Source: Alphaproteobacteria bacterium
Lineage (GTDB): Bacteria > Pseudomonadota > Alphaproteobacteria > UBA828
Assembly (NCBI GenBank): GCA_011523425.1
Contig: WTGU01000111.1
Span: 1-41,234 of the forward strand
Direction of reading: 5' to 3'
DNA: 41,234 nt
The translations under genes and the position numbers were made by a program. Of the stretch, positions 14,733 through 23,238 are shown in pieces (position 1 is the stretch's first letter; the number at the start of each line of letters is the position of its first letter). The notes below the pieces were generated by a model. That model was not told the DNA's origin, ran no database searches, and worked only from the letters and a program-made list of their open reading frames with translations.

Positions 14733-15185
14733 CCCGCATTTCTCACCAGGGTCATGGTCTGCGCGGCGCTGTCCGGGTCGCGCCCAGGCGTCCGCCGCAA
14801 CAAGGTGAGTGCCGCCTTCGATGATGTTGATCGGCGCGTGGATTGGACGCTGATCGACGCTCTAACTCATTGATATAGCATGAACCCGTAGGGTCAAAAT
14901 GGGTACCTAGCAACGGCCATGGCACTGCGTCTCCTGGGAAAACAGTCGCCCACCGGCAGGTGGCCGCGTACTCGCTTGTCGTCTGCCTGGCGCCATGGCC
15001 GGCCCGGATCGCGCGGGCGCCAGCACGCCGGCGCCGTTGAACTCCGATCGGTATCCGGTAGCGTCGATACTAGGGCGGGTTGTGCCCTCAAAGGCCGTTC
15101 CGATGCAGCGGCGATCCGTCGTTCTTGATCCGAGTCCTGCGAGGGCTCCCGCGGTCGAGCGTCGGGCGTGGATTTCAGGCCGGCG
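14733..15185. other. convergent intergenic stretch with repeat remnants
   Basis: No plausible gene in 450 bases. The first 70 bases hold repeat copy B, and 14851-14866 reads TGATCGACGCTCTAAC, matching one arm of the 4131-4302 element. Beyond that nothing is recognised. Confidence 0.5.
14737..14799 (+). repeat. dispersed repeat copy B (TTTCTCACCA segment)
   Basis: GCATTTCTCACCAGGGTCA, then GTCTGCG, and TCGCGCCCAGGCG further on; the ordered words match 4715-4760 on the same strand. It begins right after the permease stop. A shorter likeness, TAGCCCGCATTTC, is also seen at 31814-31826. Confidence 0.45.
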
Positions 15186-15485
15186 CTAGCCGGGACGACC
15201 CGTCCTCCACTCCCACGGCCGGACCTGAACATCGGCGAAGACGTCCGCCTTGCCATAAGGGCTGTCCGCCAGGAATGCTCGCGCCGCCTCCAAGGAAGGC
15301 GCCTCGGCGATCAGGAGCAGGCCGACGATGGTCTCCGAATCATCGGAGAGTGTCGGGCCGGCGTTATGAACGACGACGCCGGGATGTTCGGGATGGTTAC
15401 GCAGATAGTCGATGAAGGCGCCCTGAATCTCGCTGCCTGCCTCGACCCGTCCCGGCTTGTGCGTGACGAAAGCGACGACGTGCAT
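15186..15485 (-). CDS. YciI-like protein
   Basis: 99 residues with the YciI / dimeric alpha-beta-barrel pattern: HVVAFVTHKPG at the start, then a helix ending FIDYLRNHPEH, a hairpin HNAGPTLSDDSETIVGLLLIAEA, and the diagnostic SLEAARAFLADSPYGKADVFADVQVRPWEW. The His-Asp pair known from YciI enzymes is partly present. A GGGAG ribosome site precedes ATG 15485. It follows the NCS2-type permease gene by 52 bases in the same direction and is probably the last gene of the TRAP/NCS2 run. Exact function is unknown for most members. Confidence 0.88.
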   Translation of the reverse strand: MHVVAFVTHKPGRVEAGSEIQGAFIDYLRNHPEHPGVVVHNAGPTLSDDSETIVGLLLIAEAPSLEAARAFLADSPYGKADVFADVQVRPWEWRTGRPG

Positions 15486-15537
15486 CGGTCTTCTCCCTGT
15501 CCCTATGCATAACCCGCCTTGATCACGCTAGGCCCGC

Positions 15538-17295
15538 TCATCGCACCCTGTCAATCGACAGCTCCACGCGGACGGTCACGATATCCGTGTCGTGGTACTG
15601 CTGATGGCGGACCGACGAGGCCAGGTGACGCAGCAGCCGTAGCGAGACCTCCCGCTCGATCATCGCGCCGGCGCTGGCCTCGCCCAGCAGCGCGAGCCGG
15701 TCCTGAATGTTCTCCTCGCCTTTCGAGGCGACGAACTCCAGCACCGCGCCGCCGTCCTCGCTGCGCGCCGTGAGGAGCAGCCGCCGCCGCTCCGTGTCCG
15801 CACCGGGCTCGTCCTGTCTCTGGAGCGTCAGCAGCGTCTCTTCGCAGACGGCATCGAGGCGGTCCACCATCTGCGCATCCCAGCCTCTTCGCGACGCGAA
15901 CGCGTCGATGAACGCCCGGATCTCGTGCAGGGCGGAGGGATCGAACGCCACCTCCAGCCGGCGGCGGCGCGGCTTCGTCAGCTCGACGAACATGGTCATG
16001 ACGATCGCCGCGATGCCTCCGGTCAGCATCCCGTTCTTCAGGAAGCCGCCCGCGAACGCCGTGACATGCTCGGGAAAGATCGCCTCGCTCTGAAAGCCCA
16101 CGCCGATCCAGAACGCGACCCCGGCGATCAGGCCTTTGCGGTAGTCGATCCCGTCCTGAATGATCACCCTCATGCCGATGATGAAGATCGTCGCCATCGT
16201 GACGCCGACGAACGCCGTGATGACCGGCCCTGGTATCGCAAGGATCACGGCAAGCGCCTTGGGCACGAATGCCAGCACGATGAACGCCGCTCCGAGCGCG
16301 ATGCCGATGCGGCGGGAGCTGATCCCGGTAATCTCGACCATGGACGCGCCCGTCGGCCGGAAGCCGAGCGGCATCGTGCCCGCGAGGCCCGACAGCAGGT
16401 TGCCCGCCCCGTCAGCTGCCACGGCGCCCTGCACCGCCCGGAAGTCCACGGCCCGGCTCTCGGCCCACGAGACGCGCTGGATCGCAACGGCGCCGCTGAT
16501 GGTTTGAATCGTGCAGACCAGGGCGATGAACACGAAGGCGGGCAGCAGCGCCCAGAAGTCGGGCTCGAAGCGTAGGTCCAGGGCCGACCACTCGGGCGTC
16601 GGAATGCCGATCCACGACGCCTGGACGATGCGGTCGACGTCGTAGAGGCCGAACACGCCCGCGACGAACGAGCCCGCGACGATTCCGATGATCGGCGCCC
16701 AGAGGCGCACCCGTCCCTTTGCCGTCAGCGTGACCCCGACGATGACGACCAGCGTCGCCGCTGCGCTGAGCGGGGCGGCTAGAGGCGGCGTGCCGCTCGG
16801 CACGTTCTTCAACTGGTCGAACATGACCGGCATGATCGTCACCGGAGTCAGCATGAGAACCGTCCCGGTGACGGTCGGCGTCAGGATGCGGCGGAACAGA
16901 GAGAGGCGCGCGGAGAAGACGAACTGGACCAGGGCGAGGGTAACGACCAGGGTCGCGAGCAACGCCGGGCCGCCGGCGGAGAGGGCGGCGATGCTGACCG
17001 CGATGGATGCCCCGGACGTTCCGATCGCGAGGATGTAGCCGGCGCCGAAGCGGCCGATGCGCCGCGCCTGGAGAATCGCGGTCACGCCGCAGAGCGCGAC
17101 GGAGGCGAACACGGCCCACAGCAGGACGTCCTCCGGCTGGCCGGCCGCCCTGAACACGACCGTCGGAATCATCACCGCACCCGGCAGGACCAGGCAGGCG
17201 ATCTGCAAGGCGAGGCCCACACTGAGCGGGACCGGGATCTTCGCGTCGGGATGACGGCGGCTTCCGGAGCGCCGGTTGGACTCGTCGAGTCCCAT
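15538..17295 (-). CDS. NCS2 (xanthine/uracil-type) permease with C-terminal HATPase-like domain
   Basis: 585 residues from ATG 17295. Residues about 20-435 are a nucleobase:cation symporter-2 fold with some 12-14 hydrophobic segments; MPLGFRPTGASMVEITGISSR matches the conserved region that follows the NCS2 substrate loop. Residues 451-585 are soluble and look like an RsbW/SpoIIAB-type HATPase: a helix with DRLDAVCEETLLTL, strands RRRLLLTAR and GAVLEFVA, then an ending REVSLRLLRHLASSV and IVTVRVEL. The N-box Asn is not present (ETLLTL), so ATP binding may be lost. Starts at GTG 17400 or TTG 17427 are possible and would add 35 or 44 residues; 17295 has a GGGGA ribosome site. Plain NCS2 proteins are about 430-480 residues, so this is a fusion. 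Confidence 0.8.
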   Translation of the reverse strand: MGLDESNRRSGSRRHPDAKIPVPLSVGLALQIACLVLPGAVMIPTVVFRAAGQPEDVLLWAVFASVALCGVTAILQARRIGRFGAGYILAIGTSGASIAVSIAALSAGGPALLATLVVTLALVQFVFSARLSLFRRILTPTVTGTVLMLTPVTIMPVMFDQLKNVPSGTPPLAAPLSAAATLVVIVGVTLTAKGRVRLWAPIIGIVAGSFVAGVFGLYDVDRIVQASWIGIPTPEWSALDLRFEPDFWALLPAFVFIALVCTIQTISGAVAIQRVSWAESRAVDFRAVQGAVAADGAGNLLSGLAGTMPLGFRPTGASMVEITGISSRRIGIALGAAFIVLAFVPKALAVILAIPGPVITAFVGVTMATIFIIGMRVIIQDGIDYRKGLIAGVAFWIGVGFQSEAIFPEHVTAFAGGFLKNGMLTGGIAAIVMTMFVELTKPRRRRLEVAFDPSALHEIRAFIDAFASRRGWDAQMVDRLDAVCEETLLTLQRQDEPGADTERRRLLLTARSEDGGAVLEFVASKGEENIQDRLALLGEASAGAMIEREVSLRLLRHLASSVRHQQYHDTDIVTVRVELSIDRVR

Positions 17296-17451
17296 GTCCT
17301 GATCCCCGTTGCCTGCGGAGAGCGCGGCGACGACGGCTTCGCCGATGCGTCGGGCGACCTCGACGGGCAGAACGCTGCTTTTCGAGGGATCCTCGCGCAC
17401 GCGTTCGCCGCTCCCATTCAACGGCAAACGCGCGGGCCGCGCAAAGAAGCG

Positions 17452-18768
17452 CTAGCTCAGGCCCGGCAGCCAGAGGCAGATGGCGGGGAGCGACAAAATG
17501 ATCGCGAGGAGAACGAGCGCGCTCAGCACGAACGGCACGACGCCTCTGAACGACTCGCCCAGCCGGGTCTTTCCGTCCAGCGAATTGATCACGTAGACGT
17601 TGAGGCCGATGGGTGGCGTGATCAGTCCGATCTCGACGGCGATCAGGGCCAGGATGCCGAACCAGATGGCGATCTCCTCTTCCGTGTAGCCGAAGTCGAG
17701 TCCGGTCACCAACGGAAAGAAGACGGGGACCGTCAGCAGGATCATGGCCAGGCTGTCCATGACGCAGCCGAGGATCAGGTAGACGAGCACGATCCCGACC
17801 ATGATCGTTATCGGCGCAAGCCCCGACCCAGCCAGCGCATCCGCCAGCGCGGTGGTGACCTGGGACAACGCGAGGAAGCTGTTGAAGATCTCGGCGCTGA
17901 TCAGGATGAGGAAGATCATCGCGGTGGCCTGCGCGGTCTCGAGCAGGCTCGACACGAAGGCCGACCAGCCCAGCCGCCCGAAGGCGAGCGCGACCAGGGC
18001 GGTCGCCGCAGCCCCGATCGCGGCGGCCTCGGTCGGCGTGAAGACGCCGAAGTAGATCCCGCCGATGACCGAGAAGAAGATCGCCACCACCGGCCACACC
18101 GCGCCCAGGCTGCGGATACGCGCGCGGTACGGCAGGGCCGGCACTACCGGACCCGCCTCGGGCTTCAGCCGGACATAGACGGCGATCGCCACCGCGTAGC
18201 CGAGCGTCGCGACGAGACCAGGGATCAGCGCGGCCAGGAAGAGCGTGCCCACCGACTGCTCCGTGATGACAGCGTAGATCACCAGGATCACCGATGGCGG
18301 TATTAGGATGCCGAGGGTTCCGCCGGCGGCCAGCGTGCCGGTGGCCAGCGCCCCGGAATAGCCGTGGCGCCGCATCTCGGGCAGCGCCACCGAGGCCATC
18401 GTCGCTCCGGTCGCGATGGAGGAGCCGCAAATCGAGCCGAACGCGGCGCAGCCGAAGACGGTGGAGACGGCCAGCCCGCCGCGCCGGTGCCCGACCCAGG
18501 CGCGAGCCGCATCGAACAGCGCGCGGCTGAGCCCGGAGCGTGTCGCCAGCTGACCCATCAACAGGAACAGCGGCAGCACCGATAGCGTGTAGCTCGACAC
18601 CCGGCCGAACGGCGCGGTGTTCAGCAGGTTGAGGAATGCCGACCACCCGGCGAGCGACGCGAAGCCGAAGCCGCCGACGACGAACATCGCCACCGCGACC
18701 GGCATCCTGAGAGCGATCAGCACCAGGCAGACGCCGAACAGGAGCCCGCCGAACTCGATGCTCGTCAT
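17452..18768 (-). CDS. dctM: TRAP transporter large permease (DctM)
   Basis: 438 residues, the standard length of the 12-segment TRAP large membrane subunit, which carries the sodium-coupled transport path. Typical segments are SVLPLFLLMGQLATRSGLSRALFDAA, FGSICGSSIATGATMASVALPEM and GTLAAGGTLGILIPPS, and near the end GLITPPIGLNVYVINSL. ATG 18768 overlaps the stop of the small permease gene by four bases (ATGA). Longer reading upstream is a shadow of the small permease. Substrate is set by the DctP partner and is unknown, probably a carboxylate. Confidence 0.94.
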   Translation of the reverse strand: MTSIEFGGLLFGVCLVLIALRMPVAVAMFVVGGFGFASLAGWSAFLNLLNTAPFGRVSSYTLSVLPLFLLMGQLATRSGLSRALFDAARAWVGHRRGGLAVSTVFGCAAFGSICGSSIATGATMASVALPEMRRHGYSGALATGTLAAGGTLGILIPPSVILVIYAVITEQSVGTLFLAALIPGLVATLGYAVAIAVYVRLKPEAGPVVPALPYRARIRSLGAVWPVVAIFFSVIGGIYFGVFTPTEAAAIGAAATALVALAFGRLGWSAFVSSLLETAQATAMIFLILISAEIFNSFLALSQVTTALADALAGSGLAPITIMVGIVLVYLILGCVMDSLAMILLTVPVFFPLVTGLDFGYTEEEIAIWFGILALIAVEIGLITPPIGLNVYVINSLDGKTRLGESFRGVVPFVLSALVLLAIILSLPAICLWLPGLS

Positions 18769-19325
18769 CGCCTCAGGGCGTGCACGTGGCGATAGACCAC
18801 CAGGACGCAGATCGCGGTCAGCAATCCCGCTCCGAGCAGCGCGGAGAAGTAGGCCCAATGGATGGGGATGCCCAGGAACAGAGTCGTCTCGCCGTCCTTG
18901 AGCTTGTGCATGCCGCCTACGAACAGGCGCCACGTGATCAGGCCGGCAACCAGCGTGAAGGCGATATTGTGAAGCGTGCCCAGCGCCGTCTTGTGACGCG
19001 CAGGCAATCCGCCGGTGAAGAACTCCACGACGATGTTGCCGCTCCTGGCGTGGCAATACGGGAAGAAGGCGAACACCGCGACGCCGCAGGCAAGCTCGGT
19101 GAGCTCGTAATCGCCGGGGATCGGGGCGTTGAAGAGATAGCGCCCGAGGACGCTGATCACGGTCATCAGCACGACCCCGATCAGCAGCATGCCTCCGGCG
19201 ATTGCAACCAATCGGGCCAGCCGTTCCAGGCGGGCTCCGATGTTGTGGCCTGCGGAATAGGGGGTCGGCCCGCGCGCCGTATCGCCCGCCTCGTGGTCCT
19301 CTCCCGGCTTAGCGCTGGAGCTCAT
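18765..19325 (-). CDS. dctQ: TRAP transporter small permease (DctQ)
   Basis: 186 residues with four membrane segments after a polar N-terminus of about 35 residues. SVLGRYLFNAPIPGDYELTE (about 58-77) is the family signature. Its start lies inside the last 17 bases of the dctP-type gene in another frame, and its stop overlaps dctM. Typical P-Q-M order. Confidence 0.93.
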   Translation of the reverse strand: MSSSAKPGEDHEAGDTARGPTPYSAGHNIGARLERLARLVAIAGGMLLIGVVLMTVISVLGRYLFNAPIPGDYELTELACGVAVFAFFPYCHARSGNIVVEFFTGGLPARHKTALGTLHNIAFTLVAGLITWRLFVGGMHKLKDGETTLFLGIPIHWAYFSALLGAGLLTAICVLVVYRHVHALRR

Positions 19326-20358
19326 CGCCGTACTTGGCGACGAGGCGCCTTGCGTCGGCGAGCATGGCCTCCCCGTCGTGTCCCAGGGCGTTGACCTTCT
19401 CCACCCATCCGTCGATCACCGGCTGCGCGGTGGCCCGCCACCGCGCGCGCTCCGCTTCCGCCAACGGAAATATCGAATGGCCCTGCTCCAGCGCGATCGC
19501 GCGGCCCGGCTCCTCGTCATCCTGCCACAGGCGGCCGAGACGCTTGGCCAGCGCTCTTCCCGTGGTCTCGTCGATGATCGTCCGGATGTCCGCCGGTAGC
19601 CCGTCGTAGCGCGCCTTGTTCATGGTCATCAGGAACAGAACGCAGGAGAGGGAAACCTCGGTGTGGAACTGCGTCACCTCGTGCAGGCGAAAGGGCCGCA
19701 TGATGGTCCACGGGAGCCAAGCGCCTTCCACCACGCCCCGTGAGAGCGCCTCGTAGACCTTCGGGACCGGCATGCCGATCGGCACGGCGCCGAGCGCCTC
19801 CAGCATCGCCGCGCTGGCCCGCGACGGGGCACGCATCTTAAGCCCTTCGAGGTCTTCGAGGGTTCGGACCTCCCGGTCGGCGGTGTGGATGTGGCCGGGA
19901 GCCGCGGCATGGAATACCAGGGGATGGGTATCCTCGTACTCGTCCTGCAGCCACGTCCGGTAGAAGTCGTTCAAGGCCTGGCTGGTCGCCTCCGCATCCG
20001 CGCAGACGAAGGGCAGCTCGAACGCTTCGGTCAGCGGAAACCGCCCCGCCGAGTAACCCGGCAAGGTCCAGACGATATCGACCACGCCGTCGCGCGCCTG
20101 CCCGTAAAGGTCGGACGGCTTGCCGCCGAGCTGCATCGCCGGGAACACCTGCACGTCGACCCGGCCTTCGGTTCTCTCCTCGATCTCCTCGGCCCATGGC
20201 TGCAGAAACAGCCGCACCGCGATCGACTTGGGCGAGTTGAAGGTGTGCAGCCGGAGCGTGATCGGCTCCGCGTTCGCGCTGCCTGCAAGCGCACAGAATA
20301 GTGCCGCAGCAAGGGAAGGAAGCAGCGCACAGACGACGGTTCGGCGAATCACGCCCAT
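19309..20358 (-). CDS. dctP: TRAP transporter substrate-binding protein (DctP)
   Basis: 349 residues with a signal peptide (about 1-30, ending GSANA-EP). The binding fold shows LRLHTFNSPKS, FPAMQLGGKPSDLYGQARDG, FELPFVCADAE, and LEGLKMRAPSRASAAMLEALG with the conserved Arg that clamps the substrate carboxylate. GAWLPWTIMRPFRLHEV replaces the usual hinge wording, so the ligand may differ from C4-dicarboxylates. GGGAGG lies just upstream of ATG 20358. First gene of the minus-strand run dctP-dctQ-dctM-NCS2-YciI. Confidence 0.93.
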   Translation of the reverse strand: MGVIRRTVVCALLPSLAAALFCALAGSANAEPITLRLHTFNSPKSIAVRLFLQPWAEEIEERTEGRVDVQVFPAMQLGGKPSDLYGQARDGVVDIVWTLPGYSAGRFPLTEAFELPFVCADAEATSQALNDFYRTWLQDEYEDTHPLVFHAAAPGHIHTADREVRTLEDLEGLKMRAPSRASAAMLEALGAVPIGMPVPKVYEALSRGVVEGAWLPWTIMRPFRLHEVTQFHTEVSLSCVLFLMTMNKARYDGLPADIRTIIDETTGRALAKRLGRLWQDDEEPGRAIALEQGHSIFPLAEAERARWRATAQPVIDGWVEKVNALGHDGEAMLADARRLVAKYGDELQR

Positions 20359-20487
20359 CGGTTGCCTCCCTTGAGCCCCATGATCGAAACCGCACGCGCT
20401 CGAACGACCCGGCCCTGAGGACGGGCGACGGTCGTCCGGGCGCCACGGAATACCGGTCGGCTCCTATCGGGTGGTCCGGTTTGAATG

Positions 20488-20891
20488 TTAGTTGAGGGCC
20501 GTCGGAGAGGCCATGTCCGAAGTCGCCAGTCGCGCCCTCTCCAGCGCCGGCGAGGCGGGTCGCAAAGGTGACTGGAACACGAGGTCGGAGCCGTCATGGA
20601 TGGACTCGGCTTCTGCCAGGATCGCCACGGAGCGAGGCGAGCGAGGCCCCCGGTGCTCGACGTTGGCCGTCATACGCTCGGCAGGGACGGTCCAGGTGGC
20701 GGCTTCCATGTCCATTTCAGACCAGTGTGCGCCGCGCGTTTCGCTGCTGCGCGCCGCCGGCCTGCGACGGCAATGCGCTTTATCCAGGATCGCGTGCCGG
20801 CCTGCGAAATCTTGAAGTAGAGCCCGCCGCCGTCGCCGTGCATACCGGGCGTCTTGAGGGTTCGAATGCCCGTAGCGGTCAGTCTCGCCAT
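20488..20891 (-). pseudogene. decayed P4-type tyrosine integrase
   Basis: The start MARLTATGIRTLK then GMHGDGGGLYFKISQAG and SW is the N-terminal arm-binding domain of P4-type tyrosine integrases (about 20800-20891). The reading then shifts frame into ARSSETRGAHWSEMDME followed by WTVPAERMTANVEHR and VAILAEAE, the middle of the catalytic domain with the first catalytic Arg. The part between them, and the HxxR and Tyr regions, are missing; the frame ends at 20488. So this is an internal deletion plus frameshift of a roughly 400-residue gene. It lies 138 bases past the 3' end of tRNA-Ala, a classic island attachment arrangement. Confidence 0.8.
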
Positions 20892-20895
20892 CGCA

Positions 20896-20931
20896 CATCC
20901 CCACATCCATCCTCACACCGTTGTGGGGATG
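20896..20931. repeat. inverted repeat in the leader of the integrase remnant
   Basis: CATCCCCACA (20896-20905) and TGTGGGGATG (20922-20931) form a perfect 10-base inverted repeat with a 16-base loop. No T-run follows on either strand. It lies directly upstream of the integrase remnant start and could be an old integrase or directionality-factor site. Confidence 0.5.
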
Positions 20932-21028
20932 GATGGGAAGGAGTGGGAGCATTCAAGACCCTATTGGGCAGGAAACCGTTGATTTCCAGGGGGGGCCAGA
21001 CGTCTCGGGAGTAACTGAAAGAGGGGGA

Positions 21029-21104
<76 letters not shown>

Positions 21105-21203
21105 GACGCGGCGGCCGGGCGTTCCCCCGGCCGAAAGCGGCCGGATCATGCGGCGGCGTGCGGACCCCTGTCAAGCTGCGGGCGGGGTGCGCCCCGCCCC
21201 GGC

Positions 21204-23207
21204 TCACTCGTCTGCGGCAAACTCCATGATGACCTGGTCGGCGGCGAGGCTGTCACCCACCTGCACGCGGACCGCGACGATGCGGCCGTCGCGCTCGGCG
21301 CGCAGCACGTTCTCCATCTTCATCGCGTCGACGATGGCGAGCGGCTGCCCCGCCCGCACCGTGTCGCCTTCCGCCGCCGGCAGCGCCACCACCAGCCCCG
21401 GCATGGGCGAGAGCAGGAAGCGGGAGAGGTCGAGCGCCGCCTTCGCCGGCATCTGGGCGGCGAGCTTCGCCGCCCGCGGCGTCCGCACCCTGGCCCGCAC
21501 CTCATGGCCACGCCAGCGCAGCGCGAGTGCGGTGCCCTGGCGTTCGACCTGGACCGTGACCGGGGTGCCCACCACGGTGCCGCTGAAGAGACGCTCGTGG
21601 GGTTGCCAGTCGCTTGCGACCGGCACGGCACCGTCCTCGCCCGCGACCACGATCCCGCCCCCATCCCCATCCTCGTCGAGCCGCACCGCGTGCCGGCTCC
21701 TGCCCAGATCGACCATCCAGTCGCCCGTGTGCCTGAGCGGCGGCGCGCCCGCGACCTGGCCCGAGATGCGGGCGGCGCGGGCCGCGAGCCTCGCGTGCAC
21801 CAGGGCCGCGACCGCGACGAGGACGCGGCGGGCCTCGTCGTCGAGAACGGCAGGATCGAAGCCCGCGCCGAACTCCTCCTCGATGAAGGCGGTCGACAGC
21901 CTGCCCTCGGCGAAGCGCGCGCGCCCCAGAACGGCGTTGAGGAAGCCCGCATTGTGGGCGACGCCGCGTATCTCGTAACGGTCGAGCGCATCCCGCATGG
22001 CGGCGATGGCGGCGGTCCGGTCCGGCCCGTGGGTGACGAGCTTCGCGATCATGGGATCGTAGAACATGGAGATCTCGGAGCCTTCGTCCACGCCGGCATC
22101 GACCCGCACCGACTCCGTCTCCGCCGGCTCGCGGTAGCGCGAGAGGTGCCCGATCGAGGGGACGAAGCCCCGTACCGGGTCCTCGGCGTAGATGCGGCAC
22201 TCCATGGCCCAGCCCCGCCGCGCCACGTCCTCCTGGGCGAAGGCGAGCGGCTCGCCGGCGGCGATCCTGATCTGCTGCTCCACCAGGTCGATGCCGGCGA
22301 CCATCTCGGTGATCGGGTGCTCGACCTGGAGGCGCGTGTTCATCTCGAGGAAGTAGAAGTTCCGGCTCTGGTCGGCGACGAACTCGACCGTGCCGGCAGA
22401 GCGGTAGCCGACGGCCTTCGCCAGCGCGCAGGCCTGGGCGCCCATCGCCGCCCGGGTCGCCTCGTCAAGCAGCGGACTCGGCGCCTCCTCGATCACCTTC
22501 TGGTGGCGGCGCTGGATCGAGCATTCGCGCTCGCCGAGATGGACGACCGTGCCGGCGCCGTCGGCCAGCACCTGGATCTCGACGTGGCGCGGGTCCTCGA
22601 TGAAGCGCTCGACGAAGACCCGCCCGTCGCCGAAGGCCGCGGTGGCCTCGTTGATGGCCGACGCCATGCCCTCGCGCAGGCCCGCCTCGTCCCACACGAG
22701 CCGCATGCCCTTGCCGCCGCCGCCGGCGGCCGCCTTGAGCATGACCGGATAGCCGATCTCGCGCGCGGCCCTGGCCGCCTCGTCGATATCGTCGACGGCG
22801 TCCTCGGTGCCGGGGATGATGGCCACGCCGGCGTTTGCTGCGATCCTGCGGGCGGCGATCTTGTCCCCCATCGCCGCGATCGCGTCCGGCGGAGGCCCGA
22901 TGAAGGCGATCCCTTCCGCGGCGAGTGCCTCGGCGAAGGCCGCGCTCTCGGAGAGGAAGCCGTAGCCGGGATGCACCGCGTCCGCGCCTGTCTCCGCGAT
23001 CGCGCGGAGCAGCGCGTCAACGTTCAGGTAGCTTTCCGCGGCGGCGGCCGGGCCGATGGCGCAGGCCTCGTCCGCCATGCGCGCATGCAACGCGCCCTCG
23101 TCGGCCTCGGAATAGACGGCGACGGTGCCGATGCCGAGCCTGCGCGCGGAGCGGATCACCCTGCAGGCGATCTCCGCGCGGTTGGCGATCAGGATCTTGG
23201 AGAACAC
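21204..23207 (-). CDS. pccA: propionyl-CoA carboxylase alpha subunit (biotin carboxylase + biotin carrier)
   Basis: 667 residues, the usual PccA length. Residues 1-450 are biotin carboxylase: ILIANRAEIACRVIR at the start, the ATP-grasp loop AAAGGGGKGMR (159-169), ERECSIQRRHQKVIEE, and EMNTRLQVEHP near 288-298. A mixed BT domain follows. The C-terminal carrier holds DAMKMEN with the biotinylated Lys630. Phrases such as FYDPMIAKLVTHGPDR and RFAEGRLSTAFIEEEF fit PccA better than MccA or AccC. It follows pccB by 31 bases and carboxylates propionyl-CoA to methylmalonyl-CoA together with it. Confidence 0.93.
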   Translation of the reverse strand: MFSKILIANRAEIACRVIRSARRLGIGTVAVYSEADEGALHARMADEACAIGPAAAAESYLNVDALLRAIAETGADAVHPGYGFLSESAAFAEALAAEGIAFIGPPPDAIAAMGDKIAARRIAANAGVAIIPGTEDAVDDIDEAARAAREIGYPVMLKAAAGGGGKGMRLVWDEAGLREGMASAINEATAAFGDGRVFVERFIEDPRHVEIQVLADGAGTVVHLGERECSIQRRHQKVIEEAPSPLLDEATRAAMGAQACALAKAVGYRSAGTVEFVADQSRNFYFLEMNTRLQVEHPITEMVAGIDLVEQQIRIAAGEPLAFAQEDVARRGWAMECRIYAEDPVRGFVPSIGHLSRYREPAETESVRVDAGVDEGSEISMFYDPMIAKLVTHGPDRTAAIAAMRDALDRYEIRGVAHNAGFLNAVLGRARFAEGRLSTAFIEEEFGAGFDPAVLDDEARRVLVAVAALVHARLAARAARISGQVAGAPPLRHTGDWMVDLGRSRHAVRLDEDGDGGGIVVAGEDGAVPVASDWQPHERLFSGTVVGTPVTVQVERQGTALALRWRGHEVRARVRTPRAAKLAAQMPAKAALDLSRFLLSPMPGLVVALPAAEGDTVRAGQPLAIVDAMKMENVLRAERDGRIVAVRVQVGDSLAADQVIMEFAADE

Positions 23208-23238
23208 CGGCGGCCGTCTTCGCTTCGCCCGGCGTCCC

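Noticed and set aside
14894-15256. 120-codon minus-strand ORF beside the YciI gene
   Set aside because: Overlaps the real YciI gene in another frame and reads as Arg/Pro/Ser-rich noise.
16412-18646. 744-codon minus-strand ORF across the TRAP and NCS2 genes
   Set aside because: Arg/Gly/Pro-rich shadow frame overlapping two well-supported genes.
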